A stretch of DNA of 64,000 nucleotides, taken from contig JANQJF010000058.1 of the NCBI GenBank assembly GCA_028281765.1, positions 104,808-168,807 of the forward strand, written 5' to 3'. The position numbers and the translations under genes are program-made. Shown piece by piece: positions 18,815 to 28,034 of the stretch. The DNA comes from Planctomycetota bacterium (lineage in GTDB: Bacteria > Planctomycetota > UBA1135 > UBA2386). Numbering within the stretch: the stretch's first letter is position 1; the number at the start of each line of letters is the position of its first letter. The notes below the pieces were generated by a model that searched no databases, was not told where the DNA came from, and was given only the letters and a program-made list of their open reading frames with translations.

Positions 18815-19818
18815 CCGCGACTGCGGTCACCCCTGCGCTTGCGCCTGCGCATGCCCGTCGTGACGCGTGCCCGCGGTCGCACCGGGGCCCGGGTCGCGCA
18901 GGCGCACGGGTCGGGTCGCGGGCGCTCGTACTCTGTGTCCTTCTGACCTCCTGTGGCACCCTCCCCACCGACAGTCACGCCTACAACCCGCTCGGGTGGC
19001 CCAGCAAGGCGTTCCAATCCACCGGCTTCGTTGCCGCGGACTCCGGCTGGCCGTTCGTCCGCGAATTCGGCCGCCTGCTCGGCGCCGTCGGGGAGCTGCT
19101 CGACGCCCCGGCGCTCCTCGTAGAGGGCGTCGCGACCGCCTCGCCGGACACCCTCGGCGCCGGGCTCCGACACACGGTCTTCGGGTCCGGCTCGACGCTG
19201 ACCGCGGCATACAACCTACCGTGCTTCGTCATGCCCGGTCGCAACATCGATCTCGGTCGCGACGCGGAGGTGGTCAACGAGGCGCTCGCATTCCTCGAGA
19301 CCGTCGACCCGGCCGAGTTCCGACTCGGCGACTTCGACGATCGTGAGTCCGTGTTCCCGAAGGGGACCCGGTGCCGGCGCTCCGGCGAGAACCTGATCTA
19401 CACGATCCCCGGACGCGGCGAGGTCCTACAGTCCGCCGAGAGCAGCATCGCGTTCGATTGGCTGAACACCCTCGCATCGACGAGTTTCGGGGCTCAGGAG
19501 CGAAGCTGGGGCTTCGTCGTGCGCACGAAGGCGGCGTGGGACGAACGATCCCGCTACCGGCGCGCGGTCACGATCCTCCACGAGCTTTGCCACCAGGAGC
19601 AGCAAATGCGACAGGTGTTCGTCGGCTGGAACTTCGCCTACTGGCCGGCCTACATGGCGCCGTTTCCGTTCACCGGGCACGAGGGCCACTGGGCCGAGGG
19701 CGGGAGCGCCCTCGGCGCCAACGCGGTCAATCGTGGGCTGACGCGGTGGTTCGTCAGAAACTGGCGCCGTGAGAAGTCCGAACAGGCCCTGCGCCAAGAC
19801 TCTCAGCGCGATTCCTGA
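18811..19818 (+). CDS. Predicted lipoprotein with HExxH-like motif, unknown function
   Basis: Lipobox LTSCG after a long R/A-rich N-region; HELCHQEQQ and GHEGHWAE; ATGA overlap with folD. Confidence 0.6.
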   Translation: MTATAVTPALAPAHARRDACPRSHRGPGRAGARVGSRALVLCVLLTSCGTLPTDSHAYNPLGWPSKAFQSTGFVAADSGWPFVREFGRLLGAVGELLDAPALLVEGVATASPDTLGAGLRHTVFGSGSTLTAAYNLPCFVMPGRNIDLGRDAEVVNEALAFLETVDPAEFRLGDFDDRESVFPKGTRCRRSGENLIYTIPGRGEVLQSAESSIAFDWLNTLASTSFGAQERSWGFVVRTKAAWDERSRYRRAVTILHELCHQEQQMRQVFVGWNFAYWPAYMAPFPFTGHEGHWAEGGSALGANAVNRGLTRWFVRNWRREKSEQALRQDSQRDS

Positions 19819-19826
19819 GCGGAATC

Positions 19827-20813
19827 TCAGCGCCGACGCGCGAGGACGTAGTCGGCGATGCCGAAGAGCGCGTCGCGCTCGGGGCACGGCCGGCATCCCT
19901 GCAGCGCACCCAGGGCGGCTTCGACTCGCTGGCGAGCGACGCTGTGGGCGTGCTCGACCGCCGCGTTGACGTCGAGACGCTGCCGCAGCTCGGCGAGCTT
20001 CTCGAGGTCCGTCTTGTCGCTCTCCATGATCGCGCGCAGCGTCTTGGCGTGATCCGCGTCGCGCATCAGCCAGAGCAGCGGAAGCGTCAGCTTGCCTTTG
20101 CCGAGGTCGGTGCCCAGGGACTTGCCCACGACGTCTTCGTCACCGTCGAGGTCCAGGCAGTCATCGACGATCTGGAAGGCCATGCCGAGTTCGATCCCGA
20201 ACCTCTCGAGCGCATCGCATTCCTCCGCGGTGCATCCGGCGTAGTGAGCGCCGAGCTTGCAGGCCGCACCGTAGAGCAGTGCGGTCTTGTCGCGGATCAC
20301 CTCGTCGTAGCGCGCGACCGTCCAGTCGAAGTCGAAGCGATGGACGATCTGCGTGATCTCGCCCTGACAGATGCGGCGGGTGATGTCCGCGAGTTCCCGG
20401 CTGCAGGTCGGATCCTCGAGCTGAACCGACATGTGGAACGCGCGCGCGTAGATGTAGTCGCCGAGCAGCACGGGAAGTTCGGGACCGTGCATCGCGTTGA
20501 TCGTCGGCAGCTTACGCCGTAGCGTCGCGCCATCGAGCACGTCATCGTGCACGAGGGTCGCCGTGTGCAGGAGCTCGATGATCTTGGCGATCTCGTGGTG
20601 GGCCGGAACGGTCGTCCGCCCGAGCGCGCGCGGCGCGAGGAAGACGAGGGCCGCGCGGAGCTGCTTGCCGCGATAGCTGGCCGCGTGCTTCACGAACGGC
20701 ACGAGCTCTGGACTCTCGGGACGAAGATCGATCTCGAGTTCGTCTCCGACTCGGTCGAGCTCCGACCTCACGAGCGCCGTGAGGTCGCGAAGAGGAATCG
20801 CGCCGGTGGTCAC
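19827..20813 (-). CDS. Polyprenyl diphosphate synthase
   Basis: YRGKQLRAALVFLAPRALG, LLHTATLVHDDVLDGATLRR, MAFQIVDDCLDLDGDED. Confidence 0.92.
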   Translation of the reverse strand: MTTGAIPLRDLTALVRSELDRVGDELEIDLRPESPELVPFVKHAASYRGKQLRAALVFLAPRALGRTTVPAHHEIAKIIELLHTATLVHDDVLDGATLRRKLPTINAMHGPELPVLLGDYIYARAFHMSVQLEDPTCSRELADITRRICQGEITQIVHRFDFDWTVARYDEVIRDKTALLYGAACKLGAHYAGCTAEECDALERFGIELGMAFQIVDDCLDLDGDEDVVGKSLGTDLGKGKLTLPLLWLMRDADHAKTLRAIMESDKTDLEKLAELRQRLDVNAAVEHAHSVARQRVEAALGALQGCRPCPERDALFGIADYVLARRR

Positions 20814-20817
20814 GAGT

Positions 20818-21024
20818 TCAGTCGGCCTTGTCCTGCCCCGAAGACGGCGGCTGCTGCTGTTGCTGAAGTCGATCCGTGTCGTCTTCGCCGCGCAGGCCCT
20901 TCTTGAACTCGACGATGCCGCTGCCCAACGCGCGGGCCATCCCCGGGATGCGATGTCCGAACAGGAGCAGCGCGACCGCGAGGACGATCCAAATCTCCCA
21001 TCCGCCTGTGAAGAGTCCGATCAT
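20818..21024 (-). CDS. tatA: Twin-arginine translocase subunit TatA/E-like
   Basis: WEIWIVLAVALLLFGHRIPGMARALGSGIVEFKKGL. Confidence 0.88.
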   Translation of the reverse strand: MIGLFTGGWEIWIVLAVALLLFGHRIPGMARALGSGIVEFKKGLRGEDDTDRLQQQQQPPSSGQDKAD

Positions 21025-21119
21025 GAGCAGCTCGATCCGCGACCGGGAACCGTGCGGCCCGGTCACCTCAAGAGGTTACGCCGAGTTGGCGAAGCCGCCA
21101 AGGGCGAAAAACGCGTGAA

Positions 21120-21581
21120 CTAGCCCTCGGTGGCCCGTTCCGCCATGTATTGGCGCCAACGAGCCGCATCGGTCCCGAATTTCTGACCGGTCAGCCGCTC
21201 GAGGTTGGTCACCGCGTTCTGGCGCACCGAAGGGTCGTCCGCGTCGAGGGCGGCAACCAGGATCGCCATGGCGTCGTTCTTGAGCTTGGCCTCGTCCGGA
21301 CCGGACGCCTCCGGAACGGCCTCGCCCCCGCCGCCGCCGGCGCGGGACTGCAGCTGCTGGAGCCGCCCGAGCATCTGCTGGAAGACCGTATTCAGGTGCT
21401 GGCGCTCGGCCATCAGGACGAGCACGAACAGGCAGAGCAGCCCGACGACGAACCGTAGGACCGCGGTCTCGCCGAGGTTCTGCTCGATCGAGTTCGCGCC
21501 GGGGATGCACGACTCGAACCAAACCAGGGCACACAGCCCCAGCAACGCGAGCGGCGTCAGGTTGCGCAGCGTCTCGCCCAT
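21120..21581 (-). CDS. Membrane protein with HEAT-like C-terminal segment, unknown function
   Basis: N-terminal transmembrane segments; ILVAALDADDPSVRQNAVTNLERLTGQKFG. Confidence 0.55.
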   Translation of the reverse strand: MGETLRNLTPLALLGLCALVWFESCIPGANSIEQNLGETAVLRFVVGLLCLFVLVLMAERQHLNTVFQQMLGRLQQLQSRAGGGGGEAVPEASGPDEAKLKNDAMAILVAALDADDPSVRQNAVTNLERLTGQKFGTDAARWRQYMAERATEG

Positions 21582-21586
21582 GGCCC

Positions 21587-22468
21587 CTAGCCGAGCACCG
21601 CCTTGATGCGCTCGCCCATGACGCTCGGAGTATCGACGACGTGGACGCCGGCGGCCGCCATCGCGGCCTTCTTGTCCTTCGCGGTCCCCTTGCCGCCCGA
21701 GATGATCGCGCCGGCGTGCCCCATACGCTTGCCCGGGGGCGCGGTGGCACCCGCGATGAATCCGACGACCGGCTTGGTGACGTTGGACTGGATGAAGTCC
21801 GCCGCCTCTTCCTCGGCCGTGCCGCCGATCTCACCGATCATGATGATGCCCTCGGTCGCCGAATCGTCCTGGAACAACGAGAGGACGTCGATGAAGTTCG
21901 TCCCGTTGACCGGGTCGCCACCGATGCCGACGCAGGTCGTCTGCCCGAGTCCGACGCTGGTGACCTGCCACACCGCCTCGTAGGTCAGCGTGCCGCTGCG
22001 CGACACGATGCCGACGTTGCCAGGCTTGTGGATGTAGGCCGGCATGATGCCGATCTTACAGCCGCTGTCCTCGGTCACCGGAGTGATGACGCCGGGGCAG
22101 TTCGGCCCGACGAGGCGCGTGTTGGAGCCGTCGAGGTAGTCGCGCACGCGGGTCATGTCGAGGACAGGGACGCCCTCGGTGATGGCGACGACCAGCCCTA
22201 TGCCGGCGTCGGCCGCCTCGCAGATCGCGTCCGCGGTGAACGGCGCGGGGACGTAGACCACGGACGCGGTCGCACCCGTCGCGTCGACCGCCTCGCGGAC
22301 GCTGTCGAACACGGGGATGCCGTCGACCTCCTGGCCGCCCTTGCCCGGCGTGACGCCGCCGACCGTGTGGGTACCGTAGGCCTTGGCCTGCAGCGTGTGG
22401 AACTTGCCGGCGTCGCCGGTGAGGCCTTGCGTGATGACCTTCGTGTTGCCGTCGATCAGAATGCTCAT
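21587..22468 (-). CDS. sucD: Succinyl-CoA ligase alpha subunit
   Basis: [63 protein letters not shown]. Confidence 0.97.
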   Translation of the reverse strand: MSILIDGNTKVITQGLTGDAGKFHTLQAKAYGTHTVGGVTPGKGGQEVDGIPVFDSVREAVDATGATASVVYVPAPFTADAICEAADAGIGLVVAITEGVPVLDMTRVRDYLDGSNTRLVGPNCPGVITPVTEDSGCKIGIMPAYIHKPGNVGIVSRSGTLTYEAVWQVTSVGLGQTTCVGIGGDPVNGTNFIDVLSLFQDDSATEGIIMIGEIGGTAEEEAADFIQSNVTKPVVGFIAGATAPPGKRMGHAGAIISGGKGTAKDKKAAMAAAGVHVVDTPSVMGERIKAVLG

Positions 22469-22478
22469 CGGGTTCTCC

Positions 22479-23639
22479 TCACGAAGTCATCTTGACGATC
22501 TTTTCGGCGGCTTCGTCGAGCGAAGTCGCCGTCTCGAGCGCGACACCCGACTGCTCGAGCAGCGCGCGACCCTTTTCCACGTTCGTACCTTCGAGGCGCA
22601 CGACGAGCGGCACCGACAGCTCGACGTCCTTCGCCGCGGCGATCACGCCTTCGGCGATCGTGTCGCACTTCATGATCCCGCCGAAGATGTTGATCAGGAC
22701 GCCCTGCACGTTGGGATCGGACAGGATGATCTTGAACGCGTTCTTGACCTGCTCCTCGTTGGCGCCGCCGCCGACGTCGAGGAAGTTGGCCGGACTGCCA
22801 CCCTTGAGCTGGATGACGTCCATCGTCGACATCGCGAGGCCCGCTCCGTTGACCATGCAGCCGATCGTGCCGTCGAGCGCGATGTAGTTGAGGTCGAACT
22901 TCGACGCCTCGACTTCCTTCGGATCCTCTTCGTTGAGATCGCGGAACTCGAGCAGCTCCTTGTGACGGAACAGCGCGTTGCTGTCGAAGTTGATCTTGGC
23001 GTCGAGCGCGATCACGTCGCCACCCTTGGTGACGATCAGCGGGTTGATCTCGGCCAACGAGCAGTCGAGCGAGTTGAACACCCTGGCGAGACCGGCGAGC
23101 ACCTTGGTGCCCGCCTTCGCGGTCGCGCCGCTCCAACCCAAGTGCTTCGCGAGGCGGCGCAGCTGGAATCCCTGCAGGCCGTGGCCCGGGTGGATTCGCT
23201 CGCGGCAGATCGCCTCGGGACGTTCCTCGGCGAGCTCCTCGATGTCCATACCGCCTTCGGCACTCGCCATCATGACCGGGGCGAAGCTGCCGCGGTCGAC
23301 GGCGATCGCGACGTAGAGCTCGCGCTCGATGTCGCTGCCGGCCTCGACGTAGACCTTGCGGACGATGCGGCCCTCGGGACCGGTCTGATGCGTGACGAGC
23401 GGCTTGCCGAGCATGCCGGCGGCCGCTTCGCGCGCCTCGTCCGCCGATCGACACAGCTTCACGCCGCCGGCCTTGCCGCGGCCACCCGCGTGGATCTGCG
23501 CCTTGACGACCGACATCGGCGCGCCGAGCTCGTTGAAGGCCTTCGCCGCGTCTTCGGGAGTGTCCGCCGGGATGCCGCGCGGCACGGGGATCCCGGCCTG
23601 CGCGAACAGCTGTTTGGCTTGGTATTCGTGAACGTTCAT
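22479..23639 (-). CDS. sucC: Succinyl-CoA ligase beta subunit
   Basis: [59 protein letters not shown]. Confidence 0.97.
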   Translation of the reverse strand: MNVHEYQAKQLFAQAGIPVPRGIPADTPEDAAKAFNELGAPMSVVKAQIHAGGRGKAGGVKLCRSADEAREAAAGMLGKPLVTHQTGPEGRIVRKVYVEAGSDIERELYVAIAVDRGSFAPVMMASAEGGMDIEELAEERPEAICRERIHPGHGLQGFQLRRLAKHLGWSGATAKAGTKVLAGLARVFNSLDCSLAEINPLIVTKGGDVIALDAKINFDSNALFRHKELLEFRDLNEEDPKEVEASKFDLNYIALDGTIGCMVNGAGLAMSTMDVIQLKGGSPANFLDVGGGANEEQVKNAFKIILSDPNVQGVLINIFGGIMKCDTIAEGVIAAAKDVELSVPLVVRLEGTNVEKGRALLEQSGVALETATSLDEAAEKIVKMTS

Positions 23640-23700
23640 GAGTTCCGGTTCTGGAGGGGCGCACAGGGTAGTGACAGGCCTGGGCGACTGCAAACGCATC

Positions 23701-24899
23701 TGAACTGGCTGGGATTGATGCGCCTGACGCGGACTTACCCCTCAATCGGGTTGCCGAGGCGCGACAGCGGGTGGCCGCTGCGCTTCCCCCAATCTTGCCG
23801 CCACGACAGGAGTTCCGTCGGCCGGATCCTCCGACTGACGAATCCGAGGCGTTGGGCCGGAGACTGATCGTCGAAGTTGAAGCGACGGCACACGTAGTTC
23901 CGATTCGCCATGTGGACCTGCAAGTGCAGGTCCAGGTACTGCCGCTCCTTGCTGACGAGCCACGACTCCCGTCGAAGCCGTCCCATCAGATCACGCAGGG
24001 TTGCTTCCGTGTGATTGATCGGAAACAGCGGATTCCACGTGGTCCGCGCGACCTTGCTGTTCGTGGTCTCGTGGAGCAGTCGATCCGCACCGAACGCATC
24101 CGACGCCAAGCCGGGATACGACGACTTCTCGTCTGTTTGAAGTCTGACCCGGTCCAGCAGCCCAGAAAGCTTCGCGCCGGCGTCGAACACTCGCCGAAGA
24201 GCGGCTCTCGACTCGTCCTTGCGCGATCCAAAGCGAGCCTCGTCCTTGGCGACGGCCATGCGCCGCGCTGCCGTCATCTTGCCACGTGGCCGGATTGGCG
24301 CCGACACGGCTGCGATCATGAAGCGGCTTTCACGCTCGATCATTACCGGCAGTGTGAGCGGGCGAGTATTGCGCTGCGTTTCGTAGGTCTCGATCTCGTC
24401 GAGCTGCAACGTGGTCGTGGGTGCTCGCAGGGGACTGCGCAGGTTCGAGTTCAGATGACTCAGGTGGCGTGCGATCTTGCGGAACTTCAGCTCGAGGCAG
24501 CGCCGAGACAGCTTGATGAGCCGCGAAGTCTGGCGAAAGCCGATCCCGGAACTGAGCAGCTGGAACGCGAAGGCATTCAGGTCCGGCTTCTTGTCGCGAT
24601 AGTCCACGCGGAACGTCTGTCGCGAGAAGCCGCGGCCACAAGTGCGACACCGAAACCGAGGCACGGGGTGGGCACGGCACTTCGGCCAGTAGTAGCCACG
24701 ACGAACGAAAAACACCGACTCGCCCGGGTCCAGGTGACGCGGGCAATCGGTGTTTGGACAGCGCACTGGGATGAACATCTTGCTCCTGTTCGAAGGCGGT
24801 CGAGGCCCTCCGAGAAACAAGTGGCTACTCAGGCGCCAAATGTGACGCGGTGCTTCGGGATTCCCGAACCCGCGTGAACACCGAAGCCAGCCAGTTTCA
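23701..24899. mobile_element. Insertion-sequence-like element bounded by imperfect inverted repeats
   Basis: TGAACTGGCTGG at 23701-23712 and reverse complement TGAAACTGGCTGG at 24887-24899 flank the transposase ORF; no target-site duplication seen. Confidence 0.55.
23735..24778 (-). CDS. DDE-type transposase with N-terminal zinc ribbon (IS1/IS1595-like, family uncertain)
   Basis: CPNTDCPRH...[22 protein letters not shown] zinc ribbon, HTH-like segment, [11 protein letters not shown] and [12 protein letters not shown] acidic motifs, [22 protein letters not shown]. Confidence 0.75.
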   Translation of the reverse strand: MFIPVRCPNTDCPRHLDPGESVFFVRRGYYWPKCRAHPVPRFRCRTCGRGFSRQTFRVDYRDKKPDLNAFAFQLLSSGIGFRQTSRLIKLSRRCLELKFRKIARHLSHLNSNLRSPLRAPTTTLQLDEIETYETQRNTRPLTLPVMIERESRFMIAAVSAPIRPRGKMTAARRMAVAKDEARFGSRKDESRAALRRVFDAGAKLSGLLDRVRLQTDEKSSYPGLASDAFGADRLLHETTNSKVARTTWNPLFPINHTEATLRDLMGRLRRESWLVSKERQYLDLHLQVHMANRNYVCRRFNFDDQSPAQRLGFVSRRIRPTELLSWRQDWGKRSGHPLSRLGNPIEG

Positions 24900-24943
24900 T
24901 CGCGATACGTGCATGCCAGAACCCGGGCGGTATCGTGCGGCCG

Positions 24944-25324
24944 ATGTCGGACGATCCGGTCGGTGGAATCTGCGCAGAACTCGGCGAGGACAGGGTCCGC
25001 GCGATCGTGGCCCGGTTCTACGCGCGGATCCGGTCCGACGACCTCCTCGCCCCCCTGTATCCCGACGACGACTGGGAGGGCGCCGAGGAGCGGCTGGCGG
25101 ACTTTCTCGTGATGCGGTTCGGCGGCTCGCAGCGCTACGCGGAGACCCGTGGTCACCCCCGCTTGCGGATGCGGCACGCGCCGTTCGCCATCGGCCAGCG
25201 GGAGCGCGACCGCTGGGTGGAGCTCATGGACCGAGCGATCGACGGGGCCGAGCTCGACCCGGCCCCACGCGATTTGATGCGGCGCTTCTTGCACGACGTG
25301 GCGACGTTCTTGATGAACCGGTGA
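24944..25324 (+). CDS. Truncated hemoglobin (group II-like)
   Basis: VARFYARIRSDDLLAPLYPDDDWEGAEERLADFLVMRFGG...HPRLRMRHAPFAIGQRERDRWVELM. Confidence 0.9.
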   Translation: MSDDPVGGICAELGEDRVRAIVARFYARIRSDDLLAPLYPDDDWEGAEERLADFLVMRFGGSQRYAETRGHPRLRMRHAPFAIGQRERDRWVELMDRAIDGAELDPAPRDLMRRFLHDVATFLMNR

Positions 25325-25450
25325 GTGGCGCCGATTTGCGCGGGTTCGAGCACCGCGGAATCCCGATCTGAGACCTCCCCTCCAGTTCGAGTGACTCGAG
25401 TGTCGATATTCCCGGCACCCACACAGCCGTATCAGGACCAGGAGGACACG

Positions 25451-26770
25451 ATGAAGTGTCTTGCCCCACTTGCTCTCTGCGCGACGCTCGCCGCGCAGAT
25501 TCCCGATGGCTCGTTCGTCGTCAGCTCGTTCGACAACGGACCGCTCGACGCGCCATTCTCTTCCGGCGGACTGTTCGTCGTCGACCCGCTGGTGCCCGGC
25601 CCGCCAGTCGCCGTCACGGGCCTGCCGCTTTCGCTGACCGGCCCACACGCCAGCGACTCGCAGGGTGCCCGCTGCGTGAGCGTTCGACAGGACGACCGAA
25701 TCCTCATGGTCGGTGAAGTCGTGCCCGCCGGACAAACCCTGCACGTGCACGAAGTCGCGCTGTCCGCGCTCCAGCTCGTCGGCGATTCGGCTTTCCCGGT
25801 CGGCGTCGCGGGAGCCGCTGGCGCCGAAGTCGTCGACGTCGAATCGGTCGCCGGCGGCCTGGGCACGTTGTTCTGCACGAACGGTCTCGCAACCGGCCCC
25901 TCGCTGGGCATGCTCGGCGTCGACGGAACGGTCACCGCCCTCGACCTGAGCGGCCTCGACAGCGGGCCGTACCGCGCGGTCGCCGTCGACGAGACGAACC
26001 TGATCGGCTTCGTCGCGATCGACACCGCGAGCGGCACGTCCACCAACGTCTACTCGTTCCCGCTCGAGAACCCGACCGCCGGCGCGTTCGTCGCGAGCGT
26101 GTTCGGCATGCGGTCGCTCGCGGCGGACGTCGACGGAAACTTGATCGCCGGCTCGACGCTCGGCGGAGGCCAGATCTTCTCGATCGATCCCGTGTCGGGC
26201 GTCGCCTCGTTCGTCGCGTTCACCGGCCCGACGCCGACCGCGGTCAACGTGCGGCGCGCGACGAACCAACCGATCTACGCCCTCGACGGCTCCGGCCCGA
26301 ACGGCGCCGAGGTCGCGTGGCTCGATTCGGGCGGCGGCGCAACGGTGCTCACCGCGGGAATCCCGGGCTCCGTCTCGGGTATCGACCTGATCGACAACCC
26401 GCGCATCTACGGCGCGCCCACGCCCGGCGCAGTCACCTACCGCTGGCAGCACGCCGGCTCGCCGGACGGCCTGCCGCGTCGCGGGAACGGTTGGTTCACG
26501 ATCGAACTCGACTCGGACGCCCCCGGAACGACGGGCGCACTCATCGCGAGTCCGTCCCCGGGCGACATGGACTTCATGGGCGTTCGCGTGCTGCTCGATC
26601 CGACTGCGCTGATCCCCGTAGCGTTCGTCCCCGGTGCGGGAACGATCTCGCTGCCGGTGTCGAACAACGTCCCGATCGGCCTCGCGCTGTGCTTCCAGAC
26701 GTTCCACCCGGACGCGGGATCGCCGACGATCGCGGCCTCCGACGGCATTCGAATCACCGTCATGCCGTAG
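25451..26770 (+). CDS. Secreted protein of unknown function
   Basis: Signal peptide MKCLAPLALCATLAAQ; uninterrupted 440-codon ORF. Confidence 0.65.
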   Translation: MKCLAPLALCATLAAQIPDGSFVVSSFDNGPLDAPFSSGGLFVVDPLVPGPPVAVTGLPLSLTGPHASDSQGARCVSVRQDDRILMVGEVVPAGQTLHVHEVALSALQLVGDSAFPVGVAGAAGAEVVDVESVAGGLGTLFCTNGLATGPSLGMLGVDGTVTALDLSGLDSGPYRAVAVDETNLIGFVAIDTASGTSTNVYSFPLENPTAGAFVASVFGMRSLAADVDGNLIAGSTLGGGQIFSIDPVSGVASFVAFTGPTPTAVNVRRATNQPIYALDGSGPNGAEVAWLDSGGGATVLTAGIPGSVSGIDLIDNPRIYGAPTPGAVTYRWQHAGSPDGLPRRGNGWFTIELDSDAPGTTGALIASPSPGDMDFMGVRVLLDPTALIPVAFVPGAGTISLPVSNNVPIGLALCFQTFHPDAGSPTIAASDGIRITVMP

Positions 26771-26771
26771 C

Positions 26772-26812
26772 GCGTGCCGAACACCTGAGCACCGGAGCGT
26801 GTTCCGGCACGC
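26772..26812 (+). terminator. Hairpin downstream of 25451-26770 (possible terminator)
   Basis: GCGTGCCGAACAC...GTGTTCCGGCACGC inverted repeat immediately after the stop codon; no strong T-tract. Confidence 0.45.
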
Positions 26813-26878
26813 CTCCCCATGCGGAGTCCCGGCTCGACCGTGGCTTCGCTCCGACCGTGCCGATACGCTCTGCTGCCC

Positions 26879-27985
26879 ATGGACGGCATCCTGGTCTATC
26901 AGCATATTCGCGCGCTGCTCGAAGACGGCGCGCTCGCGAGCTGCAATCCCGCAATCGCGCCGGCGCAGGTGCAGCCCGCGAGCCTCGACCTGCGGATCGC
27001 CACGCGTGGCTACCGAGTGCGCAGCGGCTTCCTGCCGGAGAACGCAACCGTCGCGGACCGACTCGAGGAGTCGACGCTCTACACGTTCGACGTGACCGAC
27101 GGCCACGTTCTCGAGAAGGGGCACTGCTACGTGTTCCCGCTGCTCGAGCACGTCGAGAAGCCGTTGCCCTACACGATTCGCGCGAATCCGAAGTCGTCGA
27201 CCGGACGCCTCGACTTGTTCACGCGTTTGCTCGCGGACCACTGCGGTCGGTTCGAGCAGGCCCCGCCGGAATACACCGGCCCCCTCTATCTCGAGGTCGT
27301 CCCCCGCTCCTTCCCGGTGCGACTGCAGACCGGCACGAGCCTGTCGCAGATCCGTTTCGCGGCCGGCAACGCGATGCTCACCGACGACGAGCTGCGCGCC
27401 GAGTACGAACGCGAGCCGCTGCTGTTCCGAGACGACGGCTCGCCGATCCCGGTCGACGAGGCGAAGATCGACGACGGGCTCTGCATGGGCGTCGCCCTGA
27501 AGCGGGACAAGGACGTCACGGGTGCCGTCGGCTACCAGGCCCGCAAGTACAGCGCGGTGCTCGACATGTCGGAAACCGACGCGCACGACTGGTTCGAGTT
27601 CTTCGACGCGATCGAAGAGCCGAAGCGCGGCCGGATGATCGTCGAGCCCGAGGAGTTCTACATCTTCGCGAGCAAGGAACGCATCCGCGTGCCACGCCAC
27701 CTCGCGGCCGAGATGACCGCGTACGACGTCGGCATCGGCGAACTCCGCACCAACTACGCCGGTTTTTTCGACAACGGATTCGGCGGCAGCACGGGCACCC
27801 GCGCCGTGCTCGAGGTCCGCCCCCACGACGTCCCGTTCCTCGTCGAGGACGGCCAGGTCTTCTTCAAGCTGCAGTTCTTCCGCACGCTCGAAGATCCCGA
27901 CGTCGCGTACGGCGACGCCCGCCTCGAAAGCCACTACCAAGGACAGGGTCTGCGGCTGAGTAAGCACTTCAGAGCAACGCCGTAG
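26879..27985 (+). CDS. dcd: 2'-deoxycytidine 5'-triphosphate deaminase (two-domain Dcd/dUTPase fold)
   Basis: VQPASLDLRIATRGYRVRSGFLP; KSSTGRLDLFTRL; IRVPRHLAAEMTAYD; duplicated Dcd-like halves. Confidence 0.82.
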   Translation: MDGILVYQHIRALLEDGALASCNPAIAPAQVQPASLDLRIATRGYRVRSGFLPENATVADRLEESTLYTFDVTDGHVLEKGHCYVFPLLEHVEKPLPYTIRANPKSSTGRLDLFTRLLADHCGRFEQAPPEYTGPLYLEVVPRSFPVRLQTGTSLSQIRFAAGNAMLTDDELRAEYEREPLLFRDDGSPIPVDEAKIDDGLCMGVALKRDKDVTGAVGYQARKYSAVLDMSETDAHDWFEFFDAIEEPKRGRMIVEPEEFYIFASKERIRVPRHLAAEMTAYDVGIGELRTNYAGFFDNGFGGSTGTRAVLEVRPHDVPFLVEDGQVFFKLQFFRTLEDPDVAYGDARLESHYQGQGLRLSKHFRATP

Positions 27986-28034
27986 CGTTGCTCTGCAGAA
28001 GACGCGTCGTGCGACGCCGTAGCGTTCCTCGGTA

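Noticed and set aside
23735-27967. 1410-aa minus-strand ORF
   Set aside because: Only the last 347 codons are the transposase; the rest is antisense to the globin, secreted-protein and dcd genes and is low-complexity R/V/E-rich.
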